The position numbers and the translations under genes are program-made. This document shows, piece after piece, positions 55,097 to 63,858 of a stretch of 64,000 nucleotides of DNA. The notes beneath the pieces were generated by a model. The model was not told the DNA's origin. It saw only the letters and a program-made list of their open reading frames with translations, and did not search any database. Within the stretch, counting starts at the first letter, position 1. Each line of letters begins with the position of its first letter. Origin of the DNA: RPRB01 sp035519675 (lineage in GTDB: Bacteria > Myxococcota > Myxococcia > Myxococcales > Myxococcaceae); contig DATIWB010000109.1 in assembly GCA_035519675.1 (NCBI GenBank), positions 1-64,000 of the forward strand, given 5' to 3'.

Positions 55097-55828
55097 ATGC
55101 GCTTCGCCGTCATCTCGGACATCCACTCCAACCTCGAGGCCCTGACCGAGGTGCTGCGCTCCGTCGAGGCACAGAAGGTGGACCGGGTGGTGTCACTCGG
55201 GGACATCGTCGGCTATGGCGCCTCGCCCAACGCCTGCTGTGACCTGGTGCGGAGCGTGGCCGAGGTCACCTTGCTCGGGAACCACGACGCCGCGGTCGCC
55301 GGCCGGATGGACTACTCGTTCTACTACGAGGGGGCCCGGCACGCCCTGGACTGGTCCGCCCAGGTGCTCACCGAGGAGAACCACGCCTGGCTCCGGAGCC
55401 TCCCGTACACCTACCGGGTGGGGGAGATCGGCTTCAGCCACGGCTCGCCGGTGGAGCCGCGCGCCTACGAGTACGTCTTCGCCCTGGAGCAGGCCCGCGA
55501 GCTGGTGCCGGCGATGGAGGACCTGGCCGAGGTGACCTTCATCGGCCACAGCCACCTCTGCAAGGCCTTCGCCCTGGGCAACGGCGAGGTGAACGACGTG
55601 GTGGCCCAGAAGTTCGCCTTCCGCCGGGGCTACCAGTACCTCATCTCGGTGGGGAGCGTGGGCCAGCCCCGCGACTACGACAACCGTGCCTGCTTCGTGG
55701 TCTGTGACACCACCGCGCGGACCGTGGAGTACGTCCGCGTGGAGTACGACATCGAGGGCGCGGCCCGGCGCATCTTCGAGGCCGAGCTCGCGCCGAACTT
55801 CGGCCGCCGTCTCTTCCTGGGGGTCTGA
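55097..55828 (+). CDS. Metallophosphoesterase
   Basis: Protein of 243 aa with the calcineurin-like fold, YfcE-like but larger. Metal motifs are intact: FAVISDIHSN, VVSLGDIVGYG, LLGNHDAAV and FIGHSHLC. It resembles the bacterial phosphodiesterase/DUF2437-type group; substrate unknown. The perfect AGGAGG five bases before ATG 55097 suggests efficient translation. It is followed after three bases by a lipoprotein gene. Confidence 0.9.
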   Translation: MRFAVISDIHSNLEALTEVLRSVEAQKVDRVVSLGDIVGYGASPNACCDLVRSVAEVTLLGNHDAAVAGRMDYSFYYEGARHALDWSAQVLTEENHAWLRSLPYTYRVGEIGFSHGSPVEPRAYEYVFALEQARELVPAMEDLAEVTFIGHSHLCKAFALGNGEVNDVVAQKFAFRRGYQYLISVGSVGQPRDYDNRACFVVCDTTARTVEYVRVEYDIEGAARRIFEAELAPNFGRRLFLGV

Positions 55829-55831
55829 CCC

Positions 55832-56503
55832 GTGCCGACCCGTTCGCTCGCCGTGGTGCTGCTGCTGGTCCTGCCCGGGTGCGCGCGCAGGGAGCCATCG
55901 CCCGAGTTCACCCGCGCCTCGGAGCGGTTCAACAAGCTCTACGCCAAGGAGCTGGACGACGCCTACCTCGACCCGGCGATGCACGAGGTGGAGGCTCTGC
56001 TGGAGAAGGTGCCCGCGGACTCGCTCGACGCCCAGGCCGCCGCCCAGCTCCTGGCCCGCATCCGCGACAACCGCACGCGGCTGGAGCAGGCTTCGTCGCA
56101 GCAGGAGAAGGCTCTGGCCGAGGCCCGGACGCCCCCCAAGTTCTCGGGGCAGTCGGTGAGTCCTCCGCCCGCTCCGCCCGGACCGCCGCGGCCGCAGTCC
56201 GTGGCCGCCCCGGACGCCGGTCCGCCGTCAGCACCCAGCGCCGGAATGAGCACCCGCGACTTCGGCCGCCTCTTCGGTGATTGCTTCGAGCCCGCTGGTC
56301 CGGTCGAGGTCACCGGGAAGGGAACCCGGGACTCGTATGCGATGGTGGATTCCTACCGCTGCCGAAACGCCATGCCGGGGCTGGTGAACTCGGTGGTGCT
56401 GGCGGACAGCCAGACGGTGCTCGGGGTGGTGCCGAAGGCCGCGCTCCAGCGCACGGCGGTGGACGGTGGGGCGTCCCCTGCGCCGCCCGACGCCGGGAGT
56501 TAG
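55832..56503 (+). CDS. Lipoprotein of unknown function
   Basis: Predicted lipoprotein of 223 aa: signal peptide with lipobox LPGC (Cys17), then a helical segment (FTRASERFNKLYAKELDDAYL, residues about 26-110) that may coil, a Pro-rich linker (about 112-133) and a globular end (FGRLFGDCFEPAGPVEV... CRNAMPG) with two Cys. No family recognised. GTG 55832 lies three bases after the phosphoesterase stop, so they share a transcript; psd follows after 14 bases. Confidence 0.75.
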   Translation: MPTRSLAVVLLLVLPGCARREPSPEFTRASERFNKLYAKELDDAYLDPAMHEVEALLEKVPADSLDAQAAAQLLARIRDNRTRLEQASSQQEKALAEARTPPKFSGQSVSPPPAPPGPPRPQSVAAPDAGPPSAPSAGMSTRDFGRLFGDCFEPAGPVEVTGKGTRDSYAMVDSYRCRNAMPGLVNSVVLADSQTVLGVVPKAALQRTAVDGGASPAPPDAGS

Positions 56504-56517
56504 TGTCGGCAGCTGCG

Positions 56518-57366
56518 ATGCAAGACGGTGCCTTCCTCGCGCTGATGCGCCTCGTCCCCAAGTCCGCGCTCTCCCGGGCGGTGGGGACACTTACCCGCCT
56601 TCCTGCTCCGGCGGGGGTCCACCAGGCCGCGATGCGTGCCTTCGCCCGGGCTTACCGGGTGGACATGAGCGAGGCCGAGCGAGACTTCGGCGGCTACGGT
56701 CGGTTCAGCGACTTCTTCAGCCGCGGGCTGCGCGCCGGGGCGAGGGCGGTCGACCCCGACCCCCGCGCGGTGGTCTCTCCGGTGGATGGCGTGGTGAGCC
56801 AGGCCGGCATCCTCGAGCGCGGCAGCTGCCTGCAGGCCAAGGGAATCCACTTTCCGGTGGACCGGCTGCTCGATGATGCGGAGCTCGCCGGGCGCTTCGC
56901 GCTCGGAGGGGCCTTCGCCACCCTCTACCTCTCCCCCCGCGACTACCACCGCGTGCACGCGCCAGTGGAGGGCGCGGTGGTCGCCTCGCGGTACCTCCGC
57001 GGCGAGTTCTGGCCGGTGAACCCGGCGACGGTCCGGAACCGTGACGCGCTCTTCTGCCTCAACGAGCGGCTGGTGACGGTGATCGACACCGCGGCCTTCG
57101 GCCGGACGGCGGTGGTGAAGGTGGGCGCCACCTGCGTGGGGCGGATCCGCGCCGCCTACGACGACCGGGTGACCCACGTCGGGCAGGAGGCGGGGCTGCG
57201 GACCTACCTCCCGCCGAGGCCGGTGGAGAAGGGCGCGGAGCTGGGGCGCTTCGAGATGGGCTCCACCGTCATCCTCCTCTTCGAGCCGGGGCAGGTGGTC
57301 TGGGACGAGTCGCTGGTGCCGGGCGCGGTGGTACGGATGGGACAGCGCATCGGAGGCGCTCCGTGA
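56518..57366 (+). CDS. psd: Phosphatidylserine decarboxylase
   Basis: Proenzyme of 282 aa converting phosphatidylserine to phosphatidylethanolamine. Family features: VVSPVDGVVSQAG with the conserved Asp, PRDYHRVHAPVEG with the His, and EMGSTVILLF near the C-terminus, the self-cleavage site between Gly and Ser that gives the pyruvoyl group; the usual LGST reads MGST. Membrane-associated. The ATG at 56518 gives a normal N-terminus; the frame is open upstream without family similarity. The stop overlaps the hisS GTG (GTGA). Confidence 0.94.
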   Translation: MQDGAFLALMRLVPKSALSRAVGTLTRLPAPAGVHQAAMRAFARAYRVDMSEAERDFGGYGRFSDFFSRGLRAGARAVDPDPRAVVSPVDGVVSQAGILERGSCLQAKGIHFPVDRLLDDAELAGRFALGGAFATLYLSPRDYHRVHAPVEGAVVASRYLRGEFWPVNPATVRNRDALFCLNERLVTVIDTAAFGRTAVVKVGATCVGRIRAAYDDRVTHVGQEAGLRTYLPPRPVEKGAELGRFEMGSTVILLFEPGQVVWDESLVPGAVVRMGQRIGGAP

Positions 57367-58649
57367 GCCAGCGCATCTTGGGGGTGAAGGGGATGAACGA
57401 TCTCCTCCCGCCCGACATCGCGGTCTGGCAGGCGCTGGAGGCCGCCGCCCGCGAGACCTTCCGCCGCTTCGGGTACGAGGAGGCGCGGACCCCCGCGGTG
57501 GAGGACACCGCGCTGTTCGTCCGCAGCGTCGGCGAGGCCACCGACATCGTGGGCAAGGAGATGTACACCTTCGAGGACAAGGCAGGCCGCAGCCTCTCCC
57601 TCCGCCCCGAGGGCACGGCACCGCTGGTCCGGGCGTACGTCGAGCACGCGGTGGCGCAGAAGGAGCCGGTGACCCGCTGGTGGTACCTCGGGCCGATGTT
57701 CCGGTACGAGCGGATGAAGACCGGGCGCTACCGGCAGTTCTGGCAGGTGGGGGCGGAGGCCTATGGCGTCCGGGCGCCGGCGCAGGAGACCGAGCTCATC
57801 GACCTGGCGATGCAGCTGTTCGATGCGGTGGGGCTGGAGGGAATCCGGGTGGAGCTGAACTCGCTCGGAGACCCGGAGACGCGGGGGGTCTACCTCGAGT
57901 CGCTCCGGACGTTCCTCCGCGCGCACCGGACCGAGCTGTGCGCCGAGTGCCAGGAGCGCACGGAGAAGAACCCCCTCCGGGTCTTCGACTGCAAGAACCC
58001 CAGCTGCCAGGCGGTGCTCGCCCTCGCGCCGGCCATCACCGACGGGCTCTCGGGCGAGGCGCGGGCGCACTTCGAGGCGGTGCAGCGGCAGCTGGGGCTG
58101 CTCGGCATCCCCTTCCGGGTGAACCCCCGGATGGTTCGGGGCATCGACTACTACACGCGCACGGCGTTCGAGTTTCTCTCCGATGACCCGGTGCTGGGCA
58201 CGGCCTCGGCGGTGGGTGGCGGGGGGCGGTACGACCGGCTGGTGAAGGAGCTGGGCGGGCCGGACACCCCGGCGGTGGGCTGGGCGCTGGGGATGGACCG
58301 GCTCACCCTCCTGCTCCAGGCGAAGGGGACGGTGCAGCCCGTGCGCCCGGGGCTCTTCGTCGCGGTGGCGGAGGAGAGCGCGGCCGACGCCGCGCTGGCG
58401 CTGGTCAGCCGGTTGCGGCGGGCCGGACACCGGGTGGACTTCGACGCCCGCAGCGGAAGCCTCAAGAGTCAGATGAAGCGGGCAGACAAGTCGGGGGCGA
58501 CGTACGCGCTGGTTCTCGGCTCGCGAGAGCTGACCTCGGGCGAGGCGCACCTCAAGCCGCTCGCCGGAGGCGAGCCGGTCCCGGTCCGGCTCGATGCGCT
58601 CGAGGCGACGCTCCGGGCCGCCCGCGCGGCCACTGCGGGTCCGCTCTGA
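57363..58649 (+). CDS. hisS: Histidyl-tRNA synthetase
   Basis: Class II aminoacyl-tRNA synthetase of 428 aa charging tRNA-His. Motif 2 is FRYERMKTGRYRQFWQVG, and the family-specific histidine-A motif appears as RGIDYYTRTAFEF; motif 3 is VGWALGMDRL. A C-terminal anticodon-binding domain (GLFVAVAEESAADAALALV onward) is intact. GTG start overlaps the psd stop by four bases. The Ser/Thr kinase gene begins 18 bases after the stop. Confidence 0.97.
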   Translation: MSQRILGVKGMNDLLPPDIAVWQALEAAARETFRRFGYEEARTPAVEDTALFVRSVGEATDIVGKEMYTFEDKAGRSLSLRPEGTAPLVRAYVEHAVAQKEPVTRWWYLGPMFRYERMKTGRYRQFWQVGAEAYGVRAPAQETELIDLAMQLFDAVGLEGIRVELNSLGDPETRGVYLESLRTFLRAHRTELCAECQERTEKNPLRVFDCKNPSCQAVLALAPAITDGLSGEARAHFEAVQRQLGLLGIPFRVNPRMVRGIDYYTRTAFEFLSDDPVLGTASAVGGGGRYDRLVKELGGPDTPAVGWALGMDRLTLLLQAKGTVQPVRPGLFVAVAEESAADAALALVSRLRRAGHRVDFDARSGSLKSQMKRADKSGATYALVLGSRELTSGEAHLKPLAGGEPVPVRLDALEATLRAARAATAGPL

Positions 58650-58667
58650 ACTAGAGTCTCCGGCGTC

Positions 58668-61268
58668 GTGCGCCTGGTCCCCGGCAGCAGGCTCGGTCCC
58701 TACGAGGTCCTCTCCGTCCTGGGCGCGGGAGGCATGGCCGAGGTCTACCGGGCGCGTGACAGCCGCCTCGGCCGCGAGGTCGCCCTCAAGGTCGTCAACG
58801 AGTCGCTGGCGAGCAACCCCGACCTGGTGCGGCGATTCGAGCAGGAGGCCCGGATCGCGGGCTCGCTCAACCACCCGAACGTGGTGGTGGTCTACGACGT
58901 CGGGGTCCACGACGGCGCGCCTTACCTCGTCACCGAGCTGCTGGAGGGAGAGTCCCTGCGACAGCGCATGACGCGGGGCCGGGTGCCACCGGCCACCGCC
59001 CTGGACTGGGGGATCCAGCTCGCCCACGGGCTGGCCGCGGCCCACCGGCGCGGCATCGTCCACCGGGACGTGAAACCGGACAACGTGTTCATCGCCGCCG
59101 GCGGGCAGGTGAAGCTGCTCGACTTCGGCATCGCCAAGCTCGCCGAGGAGGTGCGAGCGGGCCCCCATGCGATGATGGACGCCACCGTCACCCCCGCCGG
59201 TGCTTCCACCCGGACGGGCTCGGTGCTCGGGACGCCGGGATACATGTCCCCGGAACAGGTCCGCGGAGAGCCGGTCGACTCGCGCACCGACATCTTCAGC
59301 CTGGGGACGGTGCTCCACGAACTGCTCTCCGGAGAGCGTGCTTTTCCCGGCGCCTCGCTGGTCGAGAGCGGTTACGCCATCCTCAACCAGGAGCCTCCGC
59401 CCCTCCCTTCGACGGTCCCGCCAGCGGTGGGGCAGGTGGTGCTCCGCTGCCTCCAGAAGGAGCCAGAAAGCCGGTTCCAGTCCGCCACCGATCTGGCCTT
59501 CGCGCTCGAGGTCGTCCGCAGCCCCACGGCGCCGGGTCCCCCGCTGGCAACCCGGCGAAGGAGCCTCCTCGCCCCGGCACTCCTGGGCCTCGCCGCGCTC
59601 GCGGCGCTGGTGGCCGCCCTGGTCTGGGGCGGGCGGTCCACCACGGGTGATGTCCCGCGGGCCGACGTGCAGCCGGTGATCCACAGGCTCGGGGCGGTGC
59701 GCGCCGCGCGGTTCGCGCCGGACGGTCGGATCGTCTTCAGCGCGAGCTTCGACGGAAAGGCGGAGGAGGTCTTCGGCAAGACGTCCGCAAGCGTCGAGCC
59801 CCAGTCGCTGGGTGTGACCGACGCGCTCCTACTCGGCGTCTCGAGCTCCGGAGACCTCGCGCTGCTGCTCCAGCCGAGATTCAACCGTGCGTTCGCGGTC
59901 CAGGGGACCCTGGCGCGCGTGGGAGGTGTCGGGGGCACGCCCCGGGAGCTGGTGGAGCAGGTCGAGTTCGCCGACTGGTCCCCGGCCGGCGAGCTGGCCG
60001 TGGTTCGTGACGTCGGCGCAGAGAGCAGGCTCGAGTTCCCGGTGGGCAAGGTGCTCTTCCAGACCACGGGCTGGATCTCGAATCCCCGATTCTCCCCTGG
60101 GGGAGACCGGATCGCCTTCCTCCATCATCCGTTCTTCAACGACGACATGGGCGAGGCGAGGGTGGTCGACCTCCAGGGGCACTCGACGGCATTGACCCCT
60201 CGGTGGCCGCGGGTCCTCGGTCTCGCCTGGTCGCCCGACGGTTCGGAGGTGCTTTTCACCGCGGGGCGGATCATTCGCAACAGGGTGGTCGCCGTGTCCG
60301 AGGAGGGACGCTCGCGCGAGCTGTACGCGAGCCCTGCGGACCTCCGGCTCGAGGACGTCGCTCCCGATGGGACGGTGCTCGCGACGGAGCAGCTCGAGCG
60401 AAGCGAGCTCGGCCTCATGTTCGCCGACCGAGCGGAGCAGTCGATCCTCACCTGGGGGACGTGGGCGAATTTCGTGGCGAGGGTCTCGAACGAGACGACC
60501 ATTCTGTTCTCGGAGAGCGTCCCCGTTTCGCCGGAGAAGGGTGAGGCGCCGACCCAGCCGGTCTGGACGCTGCTCCGACGCTCGGACAGGAACGCCGCGC
60601 AGATCCTCGGGGTGGGCTCGCCTCTCGACCTCTCCCCGGATGGTCGATCGGCGCTGGTCGTGTTACAGGACCGCCGAACGCTGAACACGATCCCCATCGG
60701 GCCGGGACAGAGCAAGGCGATCCGGACGCACGGGATGGAGATCGGCGCTGCCCGGTGGTTCCGGGACGGCAAGCGCCTGCTCGCGAGCTGCCGGCCCCCG
60801 TCGGACGCCGACTACCACCTCTTCGTCCTTCAGGAGGCCTCCGCCCCGACGCGTCTGTCTGACGTCCCGCTGATGCCGCGGCGAATCCTCCACCTCTCGC
60901 CGAACGACCGTTGGGTCGCGACGCTGGACAAGAACGAGGTCCTGATCCTGGTCTCGACCGCGGACGGGACCGTGTCGCGTCTGCCCGAGGCGGGGCCCGA
61001 CGCGGTCCCCCGTGGGTGGAGCGCGGAGGGGCACCTCTGGGTGACCCGTGGCGGAGATCGAACACCCGCGCGGGCTCGCCTCCAGCGGTTCGACGTCGAG
61101 CGACACCGCATGCTCGAGGAACGGACGGTCGCGCCGGGCGAGGCCAGCGGGGCGATCTACATCCGCGACCTGGCAATCTCGCCGGACGGCCGCTCGGTGG
61201 CCTTCGTGTACGGCAGGAACCTCGGATACCTCTACACGCTGCGCGGGTTGCTCCAGCCGCGGCGCTGA
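58668..61268 (+). CDS. Membrane Ser/Thr protein kinase with C-terminal propeller region
   Basis: Protein of 866 aa. The Hanks-type kinase covers about 12-290: glycine loop GAGGMAEVY, VALKV with the ATP Lys at 41, HRDVKPDN (132-139, catalytic Asp134) and DFG (152-154), all intact. A single TM helix (about 309-330) follows. The rest of about 535 residues is a repetitive beta-propeller pattern (FAPDGRIVFSASFDGKAEEVF, FSPGGDRIAFLHHP, WSPDGSEVLFTAGR, ISPDGRSVAFVY) of TolB/WD40-like PD40 repeats on the far side of the membrane. This arrangement suggests an envelope sensor controlling phosphorylation. A GTG starts 18 bases after hisS. Confidence 0.92.
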   Translation: MRLVPGSRLGPYEVLSVLGAGGMAEVYRARDSRLGREVALKVVNESLASNPDLVRRFEQEARIAGSLNHPNVVVVYDVGVHDGAPYLVTELLEGESLRQRMTRGRVPPATALDWGIQLAHGLAAAHRRGIVHRDVKPDNVFIAAGGQVKLLDFGIAKLAEEVRAGPHAMMDATVTPAGASTRTGSVLGTPGYMSPEQVRGEPVDSRTDIFSLGTVLHELLSGERAFPGASLVESGYAILNQEPPPLPSTVPPAVGQVVLRCLQKEPESRFQSATDLAFALEVVRSPTAPGPPLATRRRSLLAPALLGLAALAALVAALVWGGRSTTGDVPRADVQPVIHRLGAVRAARFAPDGRIVFSASFDGKAEEVFGKTSASVEPQSLGVTDALLLGVSSSGDLALLLQPRFNRAFAVQGTLARVGGVGGTPRELVEQVEFADWSPAGELAVVRDVGAESRLEFPVGKVLFQTTGWISNPRFSPGGDRIAFLHHPFFNDDMGEARVVDLQGHSTALTPRWPRVLGLAWSPDGSEVLFTAGRIIRNRVVAVSEEGRSRELYASPADLRLEDVAPDGTVLATEQLERSELGLMFADRAEQSILTWGTWANFVARVSNETTILFSESVPVSPEKGEAPTQPVWTLLRRSDRNAAQILGVGSPLDLSPDGRSALVVLQDRRTLNTIPIGPGQSKAIRTHGMEIGAARWFRDGKRLLASCRPPSDADYHLFVLQEASAPTRLSDVPLMPRRILHLSPNDRWVATLDKNEVLILVSTADGTVSRLPEAGPDAVPRGWSAEGHLWVTRGGDRTPARARLQRFDVERHRMLEERTVAPGEASGAIYIRDLAISPDGRSVAFVYGRNLGYLYTLRGLLQPRR

Positions 61269-61275
61269 GGCCCCG

Positions 61276-61294
61276 CCCGGACGTGCCTCCCGGG
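61276..61294. terminator. Weak hairpin between convergent genes
   Basis: In the 34-base gap between the converging kinase and thioesterase genes, CCCGG at 61276-61280 pairs with CCGGG at 61290-61294 across a nine-base loop. No T-tract follows on either strand, so this is only a possible bidirectional terminator. Confidence 0.25.
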
Positions 61295-61302
61295 TGCGTC
61301 GG

Positions 61303-61749
61303 TCAGCCGTCCAGGCGCGCGAAATCCTCGGTGCGACCGAGCTGGAGCCAGAGCTGCCCCAGCTCGGGAGGCGGCACCACGGTGCGCCGCTGCTCGAGGT
61401 CGAACCAGAGGACCAGGCTTTGCACGGTCGCGCAGAGCGCGCCGTCCGACGAGCGGAGAAAGCGGTTCCGGATCCGCATCTTCCGGGCGTCGTCGGTGAT
61501 TGCCGCCACCGCCAGCTCGACCCGGAATGGCTCGAGCAGGTTCAGCTCCTTGCGGTAGGTCAGCACGTCCTCGACCACCACCGGCCCGAGCCGCCGGCGC
61601 GAGAACTCCCGCATCGGCCACCCGTGCGCCTCGAGGTAGCGGAGCCGGGTCTCCTCGGCCACTCCGAGGTACGCTGCGTTGCGCATGTGCTGGTTGAAGT
61701 CCATGTCCGCCCAGCGCGCGCGGTACTCCTCGACGTAGGTTTCACCCAT
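61303..61749 (-). CDS. Acyl-CoA thioesterase (4HBT/YbgC-like)
   Basis: Hotdog-fold thioesterase of 148 aa. The family fingerprint is VEEYRARWADMDFNQHMRNAAYLGVAEETRLRYLE, including the conserved Asp-Met/Asn-x-His around the active site. YbgC-like proteins hydrolyse short or medium acyl-CoA, some in the Tol-Pal context, but no tol gene is near. Start chosen at ATG 61749 by family length; ATG 61764 is an alternative with GGAG close by. It is divergent from miaA with a 26-base gap. Confidence 0.85.
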   Translation of the reverse strand: MGETYVEEYRARWADMDFNQHMRNAAYLGVAEETRLRYLEAHGWPMREFSRRRLGPVVVEDVLTYRKELNLLEPFRVELAVAAITDDARKMRIRNRFLRSSDGALCATVQSLVLWFDLEQRRTVVPPPELGQLWLQLGRTEDFARLDG

Positions 61750-61775
61750 CCCGGGGAGGGTCATACTCCAGGCGG

Positions 61776-62681
61776 ATGCAGACCGGCGCACCACTGATCG
61801 TCATCTCCGGCCCGACCGGCTCGGGGAAGACCGAGCTCGCCATCGCCCTGGCGGAGCGGGTGAGGGCGGAGATCGTCAGCGCCGACTCGCAGGCGGTGTA
61901 CCGGCACTTCGACCTCGGCACCGCGAAGCCCACGCCCGAGCAGCGGGCGCGGGTGCCGCATCACCTGGTGTCCATGGTCGAGCCGACCGAGCCCTTCTCC
62001 GTGGCCCGCTGGGTCTCGCTCGCCGACGCGGCCATCGCCGAGATCACCGCGCGGGACCGCCGGGTGGTGGTGGTCGGCGGGACCGGGCTCTACATCCGGG
62101 CACTCCTTCATGGTCTCACCGACACCCCGCCCGACCCGGAGGTGCGGCGGGCGCTCGAGGAGGAGGCTCGCCGCGTCGGCCCCGAGGCGATGCACCGGCG
62201 GCTGGCCGAGGTGGACCCTGACGCCGCGGCCCGGCTCGCCGTCGCCGACGTGCTGCGGGTGGTCCGGGCGCTGGAGATCCACGCCACGACCGGAGCCCTT
62301 CCCTCGAAGCTGCGGGCCGCCCACGGCTTCGAGCCCGCCCGCCATCCGGCGCGGATCTTCTTCCTCGAGCCACCTCGCGAGGACCTCGAGGCGCGCATCG
62401 CCGAGCGGACGCGGGCGATGTTCGCCCGAGGGCTGGTGGCCGAGACGGAACGCCTGGTCGCCCTCGGCTTCCGCCACGCCGCGCCGATGAGGAGCGTGGG
62501 CTACCGCCAGGCGCTGGCGGTGGTGGACGGAGCGATGACCGCCGGGGAGGCCGAGCGGGAGACGTTCCTCGAGACCCGCCGGTACGCCAAGCGGCAGCGC
62601 ACCTGGTTCCGCCGGGAGCCGGGCACCCGCTTCGTCGCGCCGCCCTACGCCGCGCTGTGGGAAGAGGCCGCCTCGCGCTGA
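61776..62681 (+). CDS. miaA: tRNA dimethylallyltransferase
   Basis: Enzyme of 301 aa that transfers dimethylallyl to A37 of tRNAs reading codons that start with U. P-loop GPTGSGKT (12-19), DSQAVYRHFDLGTAKPT and GGTGLYIRALLHGL are diagnostic, together with the C-terminal RYAKRQRTWFRRE motif. Starts ATG 61776 with AGGCGG upstream. The preceding thioesterase is divergent, the following cyclase gene convergent. Confidence 0.96.
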   Translation: MQTGAPLIVISGPTGSGKTELAIALAERVRAEIVSADSQAVYRHFDLGTAKPTPEQRARVPHHLVSMVEPTEPFSVARWVSLADAAIAEITARDRRVVVVGGTGLYIRALLHGLTDTPPDPEVRRALEEEARRVGPEAMHRRLAEVDPDAAARLAVADVLRVVRALEIHATTGALPSKLRAAHGFEPARHPARIFFLEPPREDLEARIAERTRAMFARGLVAETERLVALGFRHAAPMRSVGYRQALAVVDGAMTAGEAERETFLETRRYAKRQRTWFRREPGTRFVAPPYAALWEEAASR

Positions 62682-62730
62682 CGCAGCTGGTGGCGCTCGA
62701 GGATGCGGGTGGATCGCCGCGGGGGGTCCT

Positions 62731-63657
62731 TCAGTGCGCCTCCGCGGTGAGCCCGTCCTCGGGGCCCGCCACCTCCACCCGGTTCCGTCCCCCGTGCTTG
62801 CTCCGGTAGAGCGCCGCGTCCGCGGCCGCGATCAGCATCGACGGGTCCTGCACGTGCACCGCCGATTCCATCGCCGCGATGCCGATGCTCAGGGTGAGTG
62901 GCTGCGGCCACGGCCACGGGCGCGAGGCGAGCCGGACCCGGAGCCGCTCGGCGACCACCCTCGCCTCGGCCGAGGTCTGGTGCGGCAGCAGCGCCACGAA
63001 CTCGTCGCCGCCGAAGCGCGCGGCGAAGTCCACCTCGCGCAGCTCCTCGCGGAACACCTCGCCCATGGCAAGCAGGGCCGCGTTTCCCGCCTCGTGACCG
63101 TACAGGTCGTTGAGCGCCTTGAGGTGGTCCAGGTCGACCAGGAGCACCGCGAGCGGCTCGGCGTAGCGGGCGGCCCGGGCGAACTCCTCGTCCAGCTTCT
63201 GCTGCAGGGCCCGGAAGTTGTGCAGCCCGGTGAGGCCGTCGGTGCGGGCCAGGGACTCGAGCCTTGCCACGCGCCGGGCCAGCGTCCAGGCGTGGAGGAG
63301 CCGGGCGCGGAGCTCGTCGGGACGGCCCGGCTTGGCGATGAAATCGGCGGCGCCGTGGCTGAAGCAGGCCACCACCGTGGGGGGGTCGCTCTGTCCCGAG
63401 AGGAACACCACCGGCACCTCGCGGGTCCGCGGGTCAGACTGGAGCACCTCGAGCAGGCCGATTCCCCCGAGCCGCGGCATCGCCAGGTCCGCCAGGACGA
63501 GGTCCGGGACGTGGGCCTGGGTGAGGGCCACGGCCTCGGTGCCATCCTCGGCGGTGAGCACGTCCCAGTCCCGCCCGAGCAGCTCGGCCAGCCCGGCGCG
63601 GGTCGGCCCGTCGTCCTCGACGATGAGGAGCACGGGGCGGGCAGGGCGTCGGTCCAT
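62731..63657 (-). CDS. Response regulator diguanylate cyclase (REC-GGDEF)
   Basis: Protein of 308 aa. The receiver domain (about 8-125) has the acidic pocket EDD (15-17 region), phospho-acceptor Asp57 in ADLAMP and Lys109 in AKP. A short helix leads to a GGDEF domain with active motif FGGDEF (215-220) and an I-site RxxD at 207-210 (REVD), so it should make c-di-GMP with product inhibition, like PleD. The ATG at 63657 is the natural receiver start; upstream in-frame sequence to 63780 is low quality. No cognate histidine kinase is next to it in the window. Confidence 0.93.
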   Translation of the reverse strand: MDRRPARPVLLIVEDDGPTRAGLAELLGRDWDVLTAEDGTEAVALTQAHVPDLVLADLAMPRLGGIGLLEVLQSDPRTREVPVVFLSGQSDPPTVVACFSHGAADFIAKPGRPDELRARLLHAWTLARRVARLESLARTDGLTGLHNFRALQQKLDEEFARAARYAEPLAVLLVDLDHLKALNDLYGHEAGNAALLAMGEVFREELREVDFAARFGGDEFVALLPHQTSAEARVVAERLRVRLASRPWPWPQPLTLSIGIAAMESAVHVQDPSMLIAAADAALYRSKHGGRNRVEVAGPEDGLTAEAH

Positions 63658-63858
63658 CGCCGGCCGCCCTGGATCCGACCGGGGAGACTGGAGTCCGCTG
63701 CCGGACAGGGTGGCGCTCCTCTTGAATGGCGTGGCTCCCGCGGAACACGGGAGGCGCGCTGTCCGTGGAGCAAGCGACATGCCCCGGGTGCCCCCAGTCA
63801 GTTCAGCGATTTGCGGAGTGTGCTGACAAACGACAGGAAGAAACTCCAGCCCTCCCGC
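63658..63858. promoter_or_regulatory. Intergenic region upstream of the REC-GGDEF gene
   Basis: About 200 bases between the cyclase start and the end of the next minus-strand gene. It is less GC-skewed in places and may contain the promoter for the cyclase. I see no tRNA, no long repeat and no strong hairpin. Confidence 0.3.
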
